DNA of 64,000 nt, from positions 1,488,001 through 1,552,000 of the forward strand of contig CBDIDH010000001.1 in the NCBI GenBank assembly GCA_965277595.1, written 5' to 3'. The translations under genes and the position numbers were made by a program. The notes under the pieces were generated by a model, which saw only the letters and a program-made list of their open reading frames with translations, was not told where the DNA came from and ran no database searches. The DNA comes from CBDIDH01 sp965277595 (GTDB lineage Bacteria; Planctomycetota; Planctomycetia; Isosphaerales; Isosphaeraceae). Position 1 is the stretch's first letter; every line of letters begins with the position of its first letter. Shown here piece by piece: positions 53,381-62,017 of the stretch.

Positions 53381-53605
53381 TCAAGGCTGAGAGGCACAGG
53401 CTCGGCGGCGTCGGCCGCTGGGTTCGAAGGCCATCAAAAATCGGCCCGTGGCCGACATCATCGCGACCTTGAACCCGGCCCCCGCGTAAGCCTCGGCGCT
53501 GCGGACGGCCTGGGTGTATTCGTTGAAGGCCCGGTGCATGTGAAACGAGCCGTCGTTGATTCGTAGCATGATCGTCGGGCTCGCCGAGTGCGGAAGGCGC
53601 GGCAT
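53381..53605 (-). CDS. small hypothetical protein, 74 aa
   Basis: This is a short protein: LPHSASPTIMLRINDGSFHMHRAF, TQAVRSAEAYAGAGFKVAMMSATGRFLMAFE, then a basic tail GRRRRACASQP. It has a compact alpha-beta pattern but no recognised family. The Met at 53605 has AGGGG nine bases upstream; a Met at 53626 is possible. Confidence 0.45.
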   Translation of the reverse strand: MPRLPHSASPTIMLRINDGSFHMHRAFNEYTQAVRSAEAYAGAGFKVAMMSATGRFLMAFEPSGRRRRACASQP

Positions 53606-54203
53606 CGCTGTTGACCCCTGAGTCATCGGGTACCCTGGTTTTGGGCCGGTCATCCCTGGCGGGATCGCGAACGGGCCGGCCCTGCCTGTTCGCGGCGTCA
53701 CGTTACCGTGATCGAGACGAGATGCATAAGGTGACCGGCCCTCGCCCCCTGTCCCGAGGCCCTGGAGTGGCTCGGGGGTGCATCGCCGGCGGGGGCCATG
53801 TCACGCGGTCGCTAATCAAGCGTAGGCCCGATTCGGGCAGGTTGTCGGAATCGATCGCGGTCAAAATGGACGCACCTGGGATTGAGGTTGACCGTTTTTT
53901 CGGGAGCGCCTAAAGTCTCGGCCGCGAGTCCCCGGAACTTGAAGGAATCTTTCCGGGTTCGCGGGGAAGTCGGGGCAGTTCTCTTCTCGGAATGACCAAT
54001 GACCGAGGACCAATGACCGAGGAATGACGACCGAGGAACGTCGCGGAAGAGGAACTCAGGGAAACGTCGTCGTCGGCCGTTTTTCGATGATTGGTCATGA
54101 TTTGAGAAGCAAACGGCCCTTACATGGGTTTGAACCCGGTATGTGATGGTTGGATCTGATCCGAGGCCGGAAGGCCTGGCCTGGCTTATGGAGATGCCAC
54201 GCG
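53606..54203. other. intergenic region with a hairpin repeat (copy C)
   Basis: These 598 bases hold no supported gene. At 53984-54108 lies another member of the GACCGATGACC family: outer arms TTCTC and GAGAA, AATGACCAAT pairing with ATTGGTCAT, and repeated GACCGAGGACC in the left arm. The promoter of the downstream isomerase gene should be in the last 100 bases. Confidence 0.55.
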
Positions 54204-55499
54204 ATGATCGCCAAGGAACGCGGTCTCAAGGCCCGAGGGGTGCTGTCGAGCCTGACCCTGTTGGGACTCTTTGGTTCAACCTGCCACGCACAGCTCGCGC
54301 CCCAAGGGGCGTCGCGGGGGGCTTCGGCCAAGGGGCGAACCGCGATCGCCGTACCGGCCGCGCCGAAGACGCCCGCGCAGCAGGAGTACGACCCGACCCG
54401 ACCGGGCCAGCTTCAGCTCACGAAGACCGCCATTCCCGTCAATCCGTCCGACCCGATCGCCGTGATCAATGGCGAGATCATCAGCCGGCAACAACTCGCC
54501 GACGAGTGCGTTGCCCGCAAGGGTGAGGAGATCCTCGAAACGCTCGTCGCCCGGACCTTGATCGGTCAGGCCCTGCGGTCGCGCGGCCTGGAAGTCACGG
54601 CGCAGGAGATTGACGTCGAGATTGACAGCGTCGCCCGACACGTCGCCGGAATTGATCGGCAGGCGTGGTTGAGGACGCTCGACAAGGAGCGCGGAATCAG
54701 CCCGATCCAGTACGCACGCGACATCATTTATCCGGCCCTCGCCCTCCGCAAGCTCGCGGCGCCCCGAGTTCAGGTCACGCCGCAGGACGTCCAGAACGCC
54801 TTCGAGGCTCAGTACGGCGACAAGCTTCGTTGCCGGATGATCATGGTCGACAAGATCCAGACGGCCAAGGAAATCTGGGAAGAAATCAAGAAGAACCCCG
54901 CCGGGTTCGAGAAACTGGCGATGGATCGGTCGATGGATTCCGGGAGCCGATCGCTCGGCGGTCTGCTCGCCGAACCGATCAGCCGACACGCCTATCCCAG
55001 GAACGTCTCGGAACGAGCTTTTGAGCAGCTTGTCGATGGCGATCCCAAGGACACCGACAAGTCGCACAAGCCCAAGGATGGCGACTTCACCGGGCCAATT
55101 CAGGTTGCCGAGGCCACCTGGGTCATCATTCAGCGCGATCGGGTGATTCCCGCGCAGAAGGTGGACGCCAACGACCCGGAGGTCAAGAAGGCCACCTTTG
55201 ACATGATCTACGAGGTCAAGCTCAAGGAGGCGATGGGCGAATACATGGTCGACCTGATGCAAAAGGCACGGATCGACAACAAGCTGACCGGCCGGGTCAA
55301 GGAAGCCAACGAGCAGATTGACTACGACAAGCAGGTCGAACTCTCGGGCAACCACAGCCCGGCCCAGGCGGGTAGCTCGCCGACGGGCAGTCCCGGAGCC
55401 GGCACCGCTCCTCGACAGAAGACGCCGACCCCCGCGGCGCTCTCGCCCGACGTCGCCAAGCAGGCCGAGAGGCTGACGGCCCCGTCGTCCAAGAAGTAA
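54204..55499 (+). CDS. exported parvulin-type peptidyl-prolyl isomerase, SurA/PpiC-like
   Basis: This 431-residue protein has a signal peptide (ARGVLSSLTLLGLFGSTCHA). A SurA-like helical N domain follows, with DPIAVINGEIISRQQLADEC, LVARTLIGQALRSRGLEVTAQEID. The parvulin domain has KLRCRMIMVDKIQTAKEIWEEI, FEKLAMDRSMDSGSRSLGGLL and IQVAEATWVIIQRDRVIP. A Pro/Ser/Ala-rich tail ends it. It helps fold outer envelope proteins. GGAG stands before the ATG at 54204. Confidence 0.85.
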   Translation: MIAKERGLKARGVLSSLTLLGLFGSTCHAQLAPQGASRGASAKGRTAIAVPAAPKTPAQQEYDPTRPGQLQLTKTAIPVNPSDPIAVINGEIISRQQLADECVARKGEEILETLVARTLIGQALRSRGLEVTAQEIDVEIDSVARHVAGIDRQAWLRTLDKERGISPIQYARDIIYPALALRKLAAPRVQVTPQDVQNAFEAQYGDKLRCRMIMVDKIQTAKEIWEEIKKNPAGFEKLAMDRSMDSGSRSLGGLLAEPISRHAYPRNVSERAFEQLVDGDPKDTDKSHKPKDGDFTGPIQVAEATWVIIQRDRVIPAQKVDANDPEVKKATFDMIYEVKLKEAMGEYMVDLMQKARIDNKLTGRVKEANEQIDYDKQVELSGNHSPAQAGSSPTGSPGAGTAPRQKTPTPAALSPDVAKQAERLTAPSSKK

Positions 55500-55626
55500 T
55501 CCTGGTCGTCGAATCCATCGACGGATCGGGATCGCGTACCACGATCGGCCACGCGTGTTGAGGCCGGCGGACGGGCAAAACAAAAGCCCGCGCCGCCGGC
55601 CCAACGGCGTCAAAGGCCCCCACTTC

Positions 55627-56430
55627 ATGACCACCCGAAGGCGGCGACCGACCATGCGGACCCTCTTCCCGATCTTGAAGTCTCGCCGATTCCGCGCCGC
55701 GCCGATTGTCCCGGTTGCGCTGGCATTGTCCGCGTTGTGGGTGACAGGCTGCGGGACGGTGAAGACATCGGGCACGACGCGGACGGCGACCGAACAGCTT
55801 TTGCTGACGAACGCATGGGACGCGGCGCTTGACAAGGTCGATTTCCGCCCGCTCGCCGGAGTTCCCGTCTATCTCGATACGAATAACGTCTCGGCGATCG
55901 ATCAAGGCTGGGTTGTCTCCAGCATCAAGCAGGCGATGCTCAGCCAGGGGGTTCTCTTGCGTCAGAAACCCGAACAGGCGCAATGGGTCGTCGAGGCGAG
56001 GGTCGGGGCGTATGGAACCGATGAGGATAGCTGGCTCCTCGGTATTCAGCAGACGACCGTTCCGCCGCTCGTGACGGGAGTGCCTTCGGGAACGATCCCG
56101 GAAATCCCGATCATCAAGCGATCGAGGCAGAGCGGCGTGGCGAAACTCGCTCTCTTCGGCTACGACCGCAACAGCGGACAGCTCGTCTGGAACTCGGGCA
56201 CGATGCTCGCGGTCACGAACGCGAAGGACGTCCACGTCCTCGGCGTGGGACCGATCCACTCGGGACCGCTTCAGAAGAAGCCGGAATTTGTCGGAATCAA
56301 ACTCCCGCTTCCGTCCGAAGGCGACTCCACCGACCCGACAGCCATCAAGACGCGCGACACACTTCCTTTTTCGACCCCTTCGCTTCAGCAACCCACGCCC
56401 CCGCCGCTGCCCGATGGCTTCGCTCCCTGA
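55627..56430 (+). CDS. DUF6655 family lipoprotein
   Basis: This 267-residue protein has a basic N-terminus, a hydrophobic signal and a lipobox-like WVTGC, so the Cys is probably lipidated. The domain that follows (TEQLLLTNAWDAALDKVDFRPLAGVPVYLDT, VSSIKQAMLSQGVLL) matches the DUF6655 family of unknown function in planctomycetes. The C-terminus is Pro-rich. The start could also be the Met at 55654. It probably shares a transcript with the isomerase gene 127 bases upstream. Confidence 0.75.
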   Translation: MTTRRRRPTMRTLFPILKSRRFRAAPIVPVALALSALWVTGCGTVKTSGTTRTATEQLLLTNAWDAALDKVDFRPLAGVPVYLDTNNVSAIDQGWVVSSIKQAMLSQGVLLRQKPEQAQWVVEARVGAYGTDEDSWLLGIQQTTVPPLVTGVPSGTIPEIPIIKRSRQSGVAKLALFGYDRNSGQLVWNSGTMLAVTNAKDVHVLGVGPIHSGPLQKKPEFVGIKLPLPSEGDSTDPTAIKTRDTLPFSTPSLQQPTPPPLPDGFAP

Positions 56431-56614
56431 ATGGACTATCGATCGCCGGGCGCGGATTGGTCACGGGATTTTGAATGGTTTAAGAAATGTCCGATGACCG
56501 ATGAGCGAAACGAGCGTTCGAGGCGAACCGGTGGCCCTAAAGGGGGCGGTCGGGTATAGAGGATCGGTCGAAAGTGCAGAGAGAACCCTGTCAATGACCG
56601 GTCTGGAGCCTGGA

Positions 56615-57145
56615 ATGACCGACTTCGCGTCGACCGATTTGAACGCATGGATTCGCGATGTTCCCGACTTTCCCAAACCAGGCATCCTGTTCAAGGACAT
56701 CACGCCCCTGCTCGGAGATCCGGCGGCCTTTCGGTCGGTGATTGATCGACTCGCCGAACTCGTCGCCGAGATGGAGATTGACACGATCGCGGCGGCCGAG
56801 GCGCGTGGGTTCATCTTCGGAGCGCCGCTGGCGCTCAGGCTTAATCGTGGCTTCGTTCCGATCCGCAAGCCGGGCAAACTCCCCTCGGCCACGGTCGGCA
56901 TCGAGTACGCCCTCGAATATGGCACCGATCGGCTTGAAGTGCATGCCGACGCCTTTGGTCCCGGTCGCCGGGTGCTTCTCATTGACGATGTTCTCGCCAC
57001 CGGCGGCACGATGCGCGCCTGCTGCGACCTCGTCGAACAGACCGGCGCGACGGTGCTTGCCTGCGCCTTCGTGATCGAACTCACCTTTCTCAAAGGCCGC
57101 GACAAACTCACGCCATACGCGGTGAAAAGCCTGCTCTCGTATTGA
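56615..57145 (+). CDS. apt: adenine phosphoribosyltransferase
   Basis: This 176-residue purine salvage enzyme converts adenine and PRPP to AMP. It shows IRDVPDFPKPGILFKDITPLL at the start, AAAEARGFIFGAPLA, FVPIRKPGKLP and the PRPP loop VLLIDDVLATGGTMRA. The length equals the family norm from the ATG at 56615, which has GGAG upstream; longer starts add a non-homologous tail. It is followed by the large repeat region. Confidence 0.94.
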   Translation: MTDFASTDLNAWIRDVPDFPKPGILFKDITPLLGDPAAFRSVIDRLAELVAEMEIDTIAAAEARGFIFGAPLALRLNRGFVPIRKPGKLPSATVGIEYALEYGTDRLEVHADAFGPGRRVLLIDDVLATGGTMRACCDLVEQTGATVLACAFVIELTFLKGRDKLTPYAVKSLLSY

Positions 57146-57190
57146 CTTGAGAGGCAAGCGATTGGCGTTGCCGGGGATCACGTTTCGATT

Positions 57191-57510
57191 TCCCGGCTCA
57201 ATGACCAATGACCGATGACCGATGACCGAATCGCGGAATTTCATGGAGAAGATCCAGGTGTAAAGGGTTTGGTCATCGGTCATTAGGGTTTTGCGTATTC
57301 GGGACTGTTTTTGACGTAAGGTCAAAGGACACAAGGACAAAGGGCGGATTTCCCCTTTTGTCCCATGTCCTTCTGCCCTTTGACCTTACGGCTATTCCGC
57401 AACAACCCGAATGGCCGATGACCGATGACCGATGACCGAATGGCGAAATTTCATGGAGAAGATCCTGGTGTAAAGGGTTTGGTCATGGGTCCTCGGTCAT
57501 TGAGCCGGGA
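57191..57510. repeat. MITE-like unit with 16 bp perfect terminal inverted repeats
   Basis: TCCCGGCTCAATGACC (57191-57206) is the exact complement of GGTCATTGAGCCGGGA (57495-57510). Inside are two direct copies of an 85-92 bp hairpin unit (57201-57285 and 57411-57502), sharing GACCGATGACCGA, TTTCATGGAGAAGATC and TGTAAAGGGTTTGGTCAT. They flank a third, unrelated hairpin (57316-57389) with 13 bp perfect outer stem GTAAGGTCAAAGG. No coding sequence is present. Confidence 0.85.
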
Positions 57511-57515
57511 AAAAA

Positions 57516-57966
57516 GTGTCGCGCGGCGCGACAGAGGAAACGCTGGCTTCGTTCTTGATGAGAGGTGTCGCGCGGCGCGACACGTTCCGGGTCAAAACGC
57601 CTTGCAATGACGGGGTGTCGCGCGGCGCGACAGGCGGAAGCGCTGGCTTCGTTTGGTCAACGAGGGGGTCGCGCGGCGGGAATCGGCGGGATTGCGTCGC
57701 AAAGTGTCGCGCGGCGCGACGGAACGAAAAGACGCTGGCTTCGTTCCTGGTTTGCAGTGTCGCGCGGCGCGACACGTTCGGAAGCAAGATGCCGGGAAAA
57801 CGCGGGGTGTCGCGCGGCGCGACAGTTGGAAGCGCTGGCTTCGTTTGGTCGGGCGGGGGTAAGAGGCGGCGCGACGCGTTGGAGTTCCGGGTTAAGGGGT
57901 CGCGCGGCGCGACGAGTTGGGGCATGGGCTTTCTTCAATCTCCACTCAGGTGTCGCGCGGCGCGAC
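57516..57966. repeat. array of 17 bp GC palindromes in a duplicated 192 bp super-unit
   Basis: TGTCGCGCGGCGCGACA, an 8+1+8 base perfect palindrome usually preceded by G, occurs with copies starting near 57516, 57565, 57615, 57704, 57757, 57807, 57897 and 57950, some lacking an end base, plus two degenerate copies near 57666 and 57858. Copies 2-5 recur as copies 5-8 at a constant offset of 192-193 bases. Spacers alternate between a type containing GCTGGCTTCGTT and a second type. No ORF in the array looks real. Confidence 0.9.
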
Positions 57967-58093
57967 GGTTGGCAATCCGGCGCGCGACTTGATTCCGAAT
58001 CGACCATAAAGAGAGGATCGAGCGGAGTCGGAAAATCGTTCTGGGATTCGGTTGGCGCGGAGGGCTAATCCATTTCTCCCAACCAACGCAAAA

Positions 58094-58124
58094 CCCGGCG
58101 CTCGCCATGAGTGGCGGCACCGGG
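58094..58124 (-). terminator. terminator-like hairpin after the amidotransferase-like gene
   Basis: On the minus strand CCCGGTGCCGCC pairs with GGCGAGCGCCGGG in an imperfect stem followed by TTTT. It lies 36 bases beyond the stop of the gene at 58161. The T-run is short, so strength is uncertain. Confidence 0.5.
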
Positions 58125-58160
58125 TCTTATCGGCTGGGAAATCTGGGTCAGGCTGGCTAT

Positions 58161-58925
58161 TTAGCTGGCCTTGGCGAGCGTGAGCGGAACCTTCTTGACG
58201 CTCGCGTGCGCGGCGGCCTCGGTGAAGGCTTCGATGAGCTGCATGTCGAGGGAGATGTTCCCCTCGTTCTCGGGGTGCCACTGGACCCCGATGACCCACC
58301 AGCTCGGGTCTTTGCCTTCATAGCCTTCGATCAGGCCGTCGGGAGCGAGGGCGCCGACGCGGAAGATCGGGGCGAGCTTGCGGATGCCCTGGTGGTGGTA
58401 GCTGTTGACACGGATCTCGCCCGGCCCGTAGATTTCTTCGAGCCGGGTCTTCTTTTCCATGATGACCGTGTGGCGGTGAACCCCGCCTTGCGGATCGCGG
58501 TGGGGAATGCACTTGGGCAGGTCTTCGGGCAGGTGGAGGAAGATTCCGCCACCGTTAATGACGTTCAACTCCTGCATCCCCAGGCCAACGGCCAGCGTGG
58601 GCATCTTGCGCTGCTGGACGAGCTTGCAGAGGAGGCGGTCGGCCGACTCGCGGCGCTCGGACATGACGGTGACCGAGGGGTGCGGGGCCAGACCCATTTT
58701 CTTGGGGTCGAGGTCGTCGCCACCGGTGAGCATCACGCCGTCAAGGCGTTCGAGAATCGGCGTGAGATCCTGTTCCTTGGTCAAGGGGGGAATCATCACC
58801 GGGAGCGCATTGGCCGCGAGGATACTTTCATAGTATCCACTGTGCATGTAAGAGTGCGGGGAGCGGCCCTTGACGTTGGCGCGATAGTCGGTGTTGATCC
58901 CGATCAGCGGTCGATCCTTGGACAT
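58161..58925 (-). CDS. class-I glutamine amidotransferase-like protein lacking the catalytic Cys
   Basis: This 254-residue protein is of the peptidase C26/PuuD-like family, which hydrolyses gamma-glutamyl compounds. Recognisable segments include PLIGINTDYR, LDGVMLTGGDDLDP, LAVGLGMQELNVINGGG, YHHQGIRKLAP and VQWHPE. The family nucleophile is the Cys of GICRGMQ; here that position is Gly114 (AVGLGMQ), while His217 and Glu219 remain. The protein is therefore probably not a hydrolase of the usual kind. GGAAGGG lies before the Met at 58925. Confidence 0.86.
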   Translation of the reverse strand: MSKDRPLIGINTDYRANVKGRSPHSYMHSGYYESILAANALPVMIPPLTKEQDLTPILERLDGVMLTGGDDLDPKKMGLAPHPSVTVMSERRESADRLLCKLVQQRKMPTLAVGLGMQELNVINGGGIFLHLPEDLPKCIPHRDPQGGVHRHTVIMEKKTRLEEIYGPGEIRVNSYHHQGIRKLAPIFRVGALAPDGLIEGYEGKDPSWWVIGVQWHPENEGNISLDMQLIEAFTEAAAHASVKKVPLTLAKAS

Positions 58926-59460
58926 GGCGGGCATCCCTTCCTTGATCATGCGTTGGGCGTCAGGTCAGCGAAATCCGTTCGTTGACAGACCCGTCGGTAT
59001 CGGGGGCGTGCGACGACCCCGGCCCGTTCGGGCGAAAGCCTTTGGCCCTGGAGCACACACCGACGACGTCGATGGGGTGGCTCAAGGCCGTGCTCGCGAC
59101 TCCCTGGGTCACGTCCGACCGGGGAAAAACCCCGGTACGGTCATTGGCCCTGGATCAGACTGGCGAAACCGTGATGGATAGCTCGTCGAGAGGCGAGGCG
59201 ATGTTGAAGAGGCCGTTCTTTCGCGGTGTCCCGTCCGTCAGGACAGGAGGGAGTCTAGCCTCACCTCGGCGCGGACTCAAGAAAATTCCGTACGATTTTC
59301 CCGGCTTTTTGGAGGAATTCGCGCGCGGCGTGGACTTGGGAAGGCAGGGGCGCAGACTGAGCCCGAAGGGTGACGCGGGGCGTGTTCAGGTGTGCGGTGG
59401 CGTGGAGGTGAGGGTCAACCTGGCTGCTCATTTTTGCGTCGGCCGGGGCGGACGATCGGC
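58926..59460. other. intergenic region upstream of the amidotransferase-like gene
   Basis: Between two minus-strand genes, this region should contain the promoter of the amidotransferase-like gene. I see no gene with a start signal and no repeat family member. Several plus-strand reading frames here are short and compositionally unlike proteins. Confidence 0.4.
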
Positions 59461-59506
59461 AAAAAAAGGAACGCCGGGCCACGCGTAAAAGGCGCGCGGC
59501 CCGGCG
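59461..59506 (-). terminator. intrinsic terminator of the cytochrome bc operon
   Basis: On the minus strand CGCCGGGCC and GGCCCGGCG form a perfect 9 bp stem with a 17-base loop, followed by TTCC and seven T residues. It lies 34 bases beyond the cytochrome b/c stop. Confidence 0.82.
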
Positions 59507-59539
59507 TCGAGGGGTTGGCTCCCTGGTATTGATCGAGAA

Positions 59540-61363
59540 TCAAGGGGCGGAGGCGTCGGCACGCGCGGCGACGGCCGACCGGGATTTCGCGGGGGGAGTG
59601 GAACCCGTTGCGCCGGGATAGTCGTTTTTGAGGTAGCGGGTGATGGTGCGGACGTCGTTTTCGGTGAGTTGCTCGGCGAAGGCGGGCATCTGGTCCCTGG
59701 GGGCCATCCAGCCGTAGAGGTCGGCCGCCGATGGTTTGTGGATCATCCGGGCGATCCAACGGGGCGTGCCCCAGCCGAAGAGGTTGGGGGCCTCATCGTT
59801 GGCGGCGGACCAGTCGGCATGGCAGGCGATGCACTCGCCTTCCTTGTTAAAGGCGGCGTAGCCGGGGTGGTCCTTGAGGCCGTCGAGGGCTTCCCATTCG
59901 GGAGGAGTCATGTCGGCGGGGGTCGTGATGACATATTTGGCGAAGAAATCGGCGACGTCGTCGAGTTCTCTGGGGGTGAGCGTGCTGTTTTTCTTCCAGC
60001 GCGCCATGCCGCCGCACTGCGGGGCCTTGCCGAAGTAGGTCGGCGACTTCGGATCGGCCAGGAGGCCGCGAATCCAGGCCCGCGAGCCGAAGTCTTTCAG
60101 ATCGGAAGCGACCTGAGGATCAGCCCCCTTGCCGTCGTAAACGTGACAGCCGAGGCACTTGCTCTCCAGCGCAGCCCGTCCGTGATAGAGCGGGTCGCGG
60201 AGCAAGACATACGTCGCCCCCTCGGGCGGAATGCCGACGGCCGGGTCGCTCGCCAGGGCGAGAGCGCGGCGGCGGGCCTCGTCGGCTCGTCTTCGCGAGG
60301 CTTGAAAGGAGGGGTTCGAGGCGTCGGACTTCCAGGCTTCATACGTCAGATACCCCGCGCCGCCGACAAGAGCGTAAACCATGCTACAGGCGAGGAAGTG
60401 GGCAAAACCGCGCGGGAGGATCTTGTCAAAGAGGGGAATCAGGAGCATCACGGCGACGATCGCCGTCGGAATGACGATCGTGCCGATGATCTCGCGATCG
60501 CCAGGGAAGAGCTTGAGCATCTGAAAGAGTGAGAGAAAATACCACTCGGGGCGGGCCGGGTAGTCGCTGCTGGAAGGGTCGGCCGGGGCGTCGAGGTTGG
60601 CGCCCCCTTCGCTGACGACGAGAAACGCGAGGATGCCGAAGACCGCGGCGCTGAAGACCGAATCCATGAAAAGCTGTTCGGGCCAGAACTTGCCGGCGTC
60701 CCACTTGGCGGCGTTTCGAGGAGGGGTCAGGCCGTGGCGTCGAAAGAGAGCGACGTGCGCCGCGAGGCTCATGACCATGAGCGCGGGCAAGGCGCCGACG
60801 TGGAGGCCGTAAAACCGAGTGAGCGTCTGGTTGCCGTAATCGGGACCGCCGACGACGACCTTTTGGAGGTAAGGGCCGACGACCGGAGCGCCTCCCATGA
60901 TGTTCGTGGCCACCTTCGTGGCCCAGTAGCCCTTCTGGTCCCACGGGAGTAGATATCCGGTCAGGCTGAATCCCAGGGTGACAAACAGAAGGGCCATGCC
61001 GAACCACCAGTTCACCTCGCGCGGAGCGCGGTACGCTCCCGCCCAGAGGACCTGGATCAGGTGCAGCGCGAGTAAAACGATCATCGCCTGCGAGCCGAAG
61101 TGGTGGATTCCGCGGATGAACCAGCCGAGGGTCATCTGGTTGTTGATGTAGTAGACGCTTCCCCAGGCCGTCGACGACGACGGGCTATAGGTGAGCATCA
61201 GCAGGATGCCGGTCGCGACCTGGATCATGAAGGTCGTGCTTAAAGCCGACCCGAAGACGTATCGCCAGCGGGCGCCGCCGGGAATCGGTTCTTCAAGGGC
61301 CTCGTGAAGCAAGGCCCGGTAGCCGGTCCGGCTGTCGAGCCAGTTCGCCAGTGCGTTAAACAA
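59540..61363 (-). CDS. cytochrome b fused to a di-haem cytochrome c
   Basis: This is the 607-residue core of a bc-type quinol oxidoreductase. The N-terminal cytochrome b (about 1-220) has the haem helices (GWFIRGIHHFGSQAMIVLLALHL, LTRFYGLHVGALPALMVMSLAAH). The subunit IV-like part has the quinol site PEWY (about 271-274, RPEWYFLSLFQML). After a membrane helix come two c-type haem sites, CLGCH near 403 and CIACH near 509, with candidate Met ligands (RDQMPAFAEQLTE). One chain replaces cytochrome b plus cytochrome c1 or its partner. Its start overlaps the Rieske gene by eight bases. Confidence 0.92.
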   Translation of the reverse strand: MFNALANWLDSRTGYRALLHEALEEPIPGGARWRYVFGSALSTTFMIQVATGILLMLTYSPSSSTAWGSVYYINNQMTLGWFIRGIHHFGSQAMIVLLALHLIQVLWAGAYRAPREVNWWFGMALLFVTLGFSLTGYLLPWDQKGYWATKVATNIMGGAPVVGPYLQKVVVGGPDYGNQTLTRFYGLHVGALPALMVMSLAAHVALFRRHGLTPPRNAAKWDAGKFWPEQLFMDSVFSAAVFGILAFLVVSEGGANLDAPADPSSSDYPARPEWYFLSLFQMLKLFPGDREIIGTIVIPTAIVAVMLLIPLFDKILPRGFAHFLACSMVYALVGGAGYLTYEAWKSDASNPSFQASRRRADEARRRALALASDPAVGIPPEGATYVLLRDPLYHGRAALESKCLGCHVYDGKGADPQVASDLKDFGSRAWIRGLLADPKSPTYFGKAPQCGGMARWKKNSTLTPRELDDVADFFAKYVITTPADMTPPEWEALDGLKDHPGYAAFNKEGECIACHADWSAANDEAPNLFGWGTPRWIARMIHKPSAADLYGWMAPRDQMPAFAEQLTENDVRTITRYLKNDYPGATGSTPPAKSRSAVAARADASAP

Positions 61364-61883
61364 GGGGGGTCTTCTCCTTCTCCTGGGTCCGGAACCGCGC
61401 GAACTTGACGCGAACGTCCGGGTCGTCGTGTCCTTCCAGCTCGACTTCCAGCGTGTCCATCCCGCGCGGAGGGACCGCGTTCAGCGGCTTGCCTTTCAGG
61501 CTGAAAGCACTGGTGTGACAGGGGCAGAGAAATTCCTTGCCATCGGCCGTCAGGTTCACCGCGCATCCCAGGTGAGGGCACTCGGCCGTGAAGGCGATGA
61601 CCTCGGGCTTCGATCCCTCGGGCTGGCGGACCAGCCAGACCGACCCCACGGGCTCGCGCGGATATTTCACCCAGGCGTCCTGACGCTCATCAATCACGGC
61701 AAAGCTGCGAGGGACGCCCACGGTCAGGTCGCTCAGGCGAGCCAGGCGCTGAAATCCGCCGCTTTTTGAGCTTTTGCGGAGCGGGTCAAGCACATAGGCG
61801 ACCCCCGGCACGGCCAGGGCCAGACCGACCAGGCCGCCGATGGCGACGGTTCCGAACCGATAAAAATCTCGACGCGATATCAA
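61356..61883 (-). CDS. Rieske iron-sulfur protein of the bc complex
   Basis: This 175-residue protein starts with a twin-arginine signal and anchor (SRRDFYRFGTVAIGGLVGLALAVPG). The [2Fe-2S] ligands are in CPHLGC and CPCHTS, and the short C-terminal GMDTLEVELEG closes the domain. The TTG at 61883 was chosen because GGGGGA lies before it and the Tat motif begins at once; the longer frame adds an unlikely 36 residues. It is translated with the cytochrome b/c gene. Confidence 0.88.
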   Translation of the reverse strand: MISRRDFYRFGTVAIGGLVGLALAVPGVAYVLDPLRKSSKSGGFQRLARLSDLTVGVPRSFAVIDERQDAWVKYPREPVGSVWLVRQPEGSKPEVIAFTAECPHLGCAVNLTADGKEFLCPCHTSAFSLKGKPLNAVPPRGMDTLEVELEGHDDPDVRVKFARFRTQEKEKTPLV

Positions 61884-62017
61884 CCGAGGGTCCCCCTCTT
61901 TTGCGAAGTGATGTCGGTTTCCAGGTCGGCGGGGCCAATCAAGAAGCAGGCAGGCGGGCAGGCGGGGCGGATCGGATCGATTCAAAAGCAATCGGCAATC
62001 GGTTTCGCGAGACCGTT

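Noticed and set aside
57516..57966. Possible CRISPR array
   Set aside because: The repeats are perfect short palindromes, unit distances vary (38-53 bases), spacers are repeated rather than unique, and no cas genes occur in the window.
57497..58068. Several 100-170 residue open frames on both strands
   Set aside because: They simply translate the palindrome (SRGAT, VAPRDT, CRAARR) and have no start signal or family pattern.
58982..59488. 168-residue plus-strand open frame
   Set aside because: It has no ribosome binding site and an unlikely composition, and it overlaps the probable promoter of the amidotransferase-like gene and the bc terminator.
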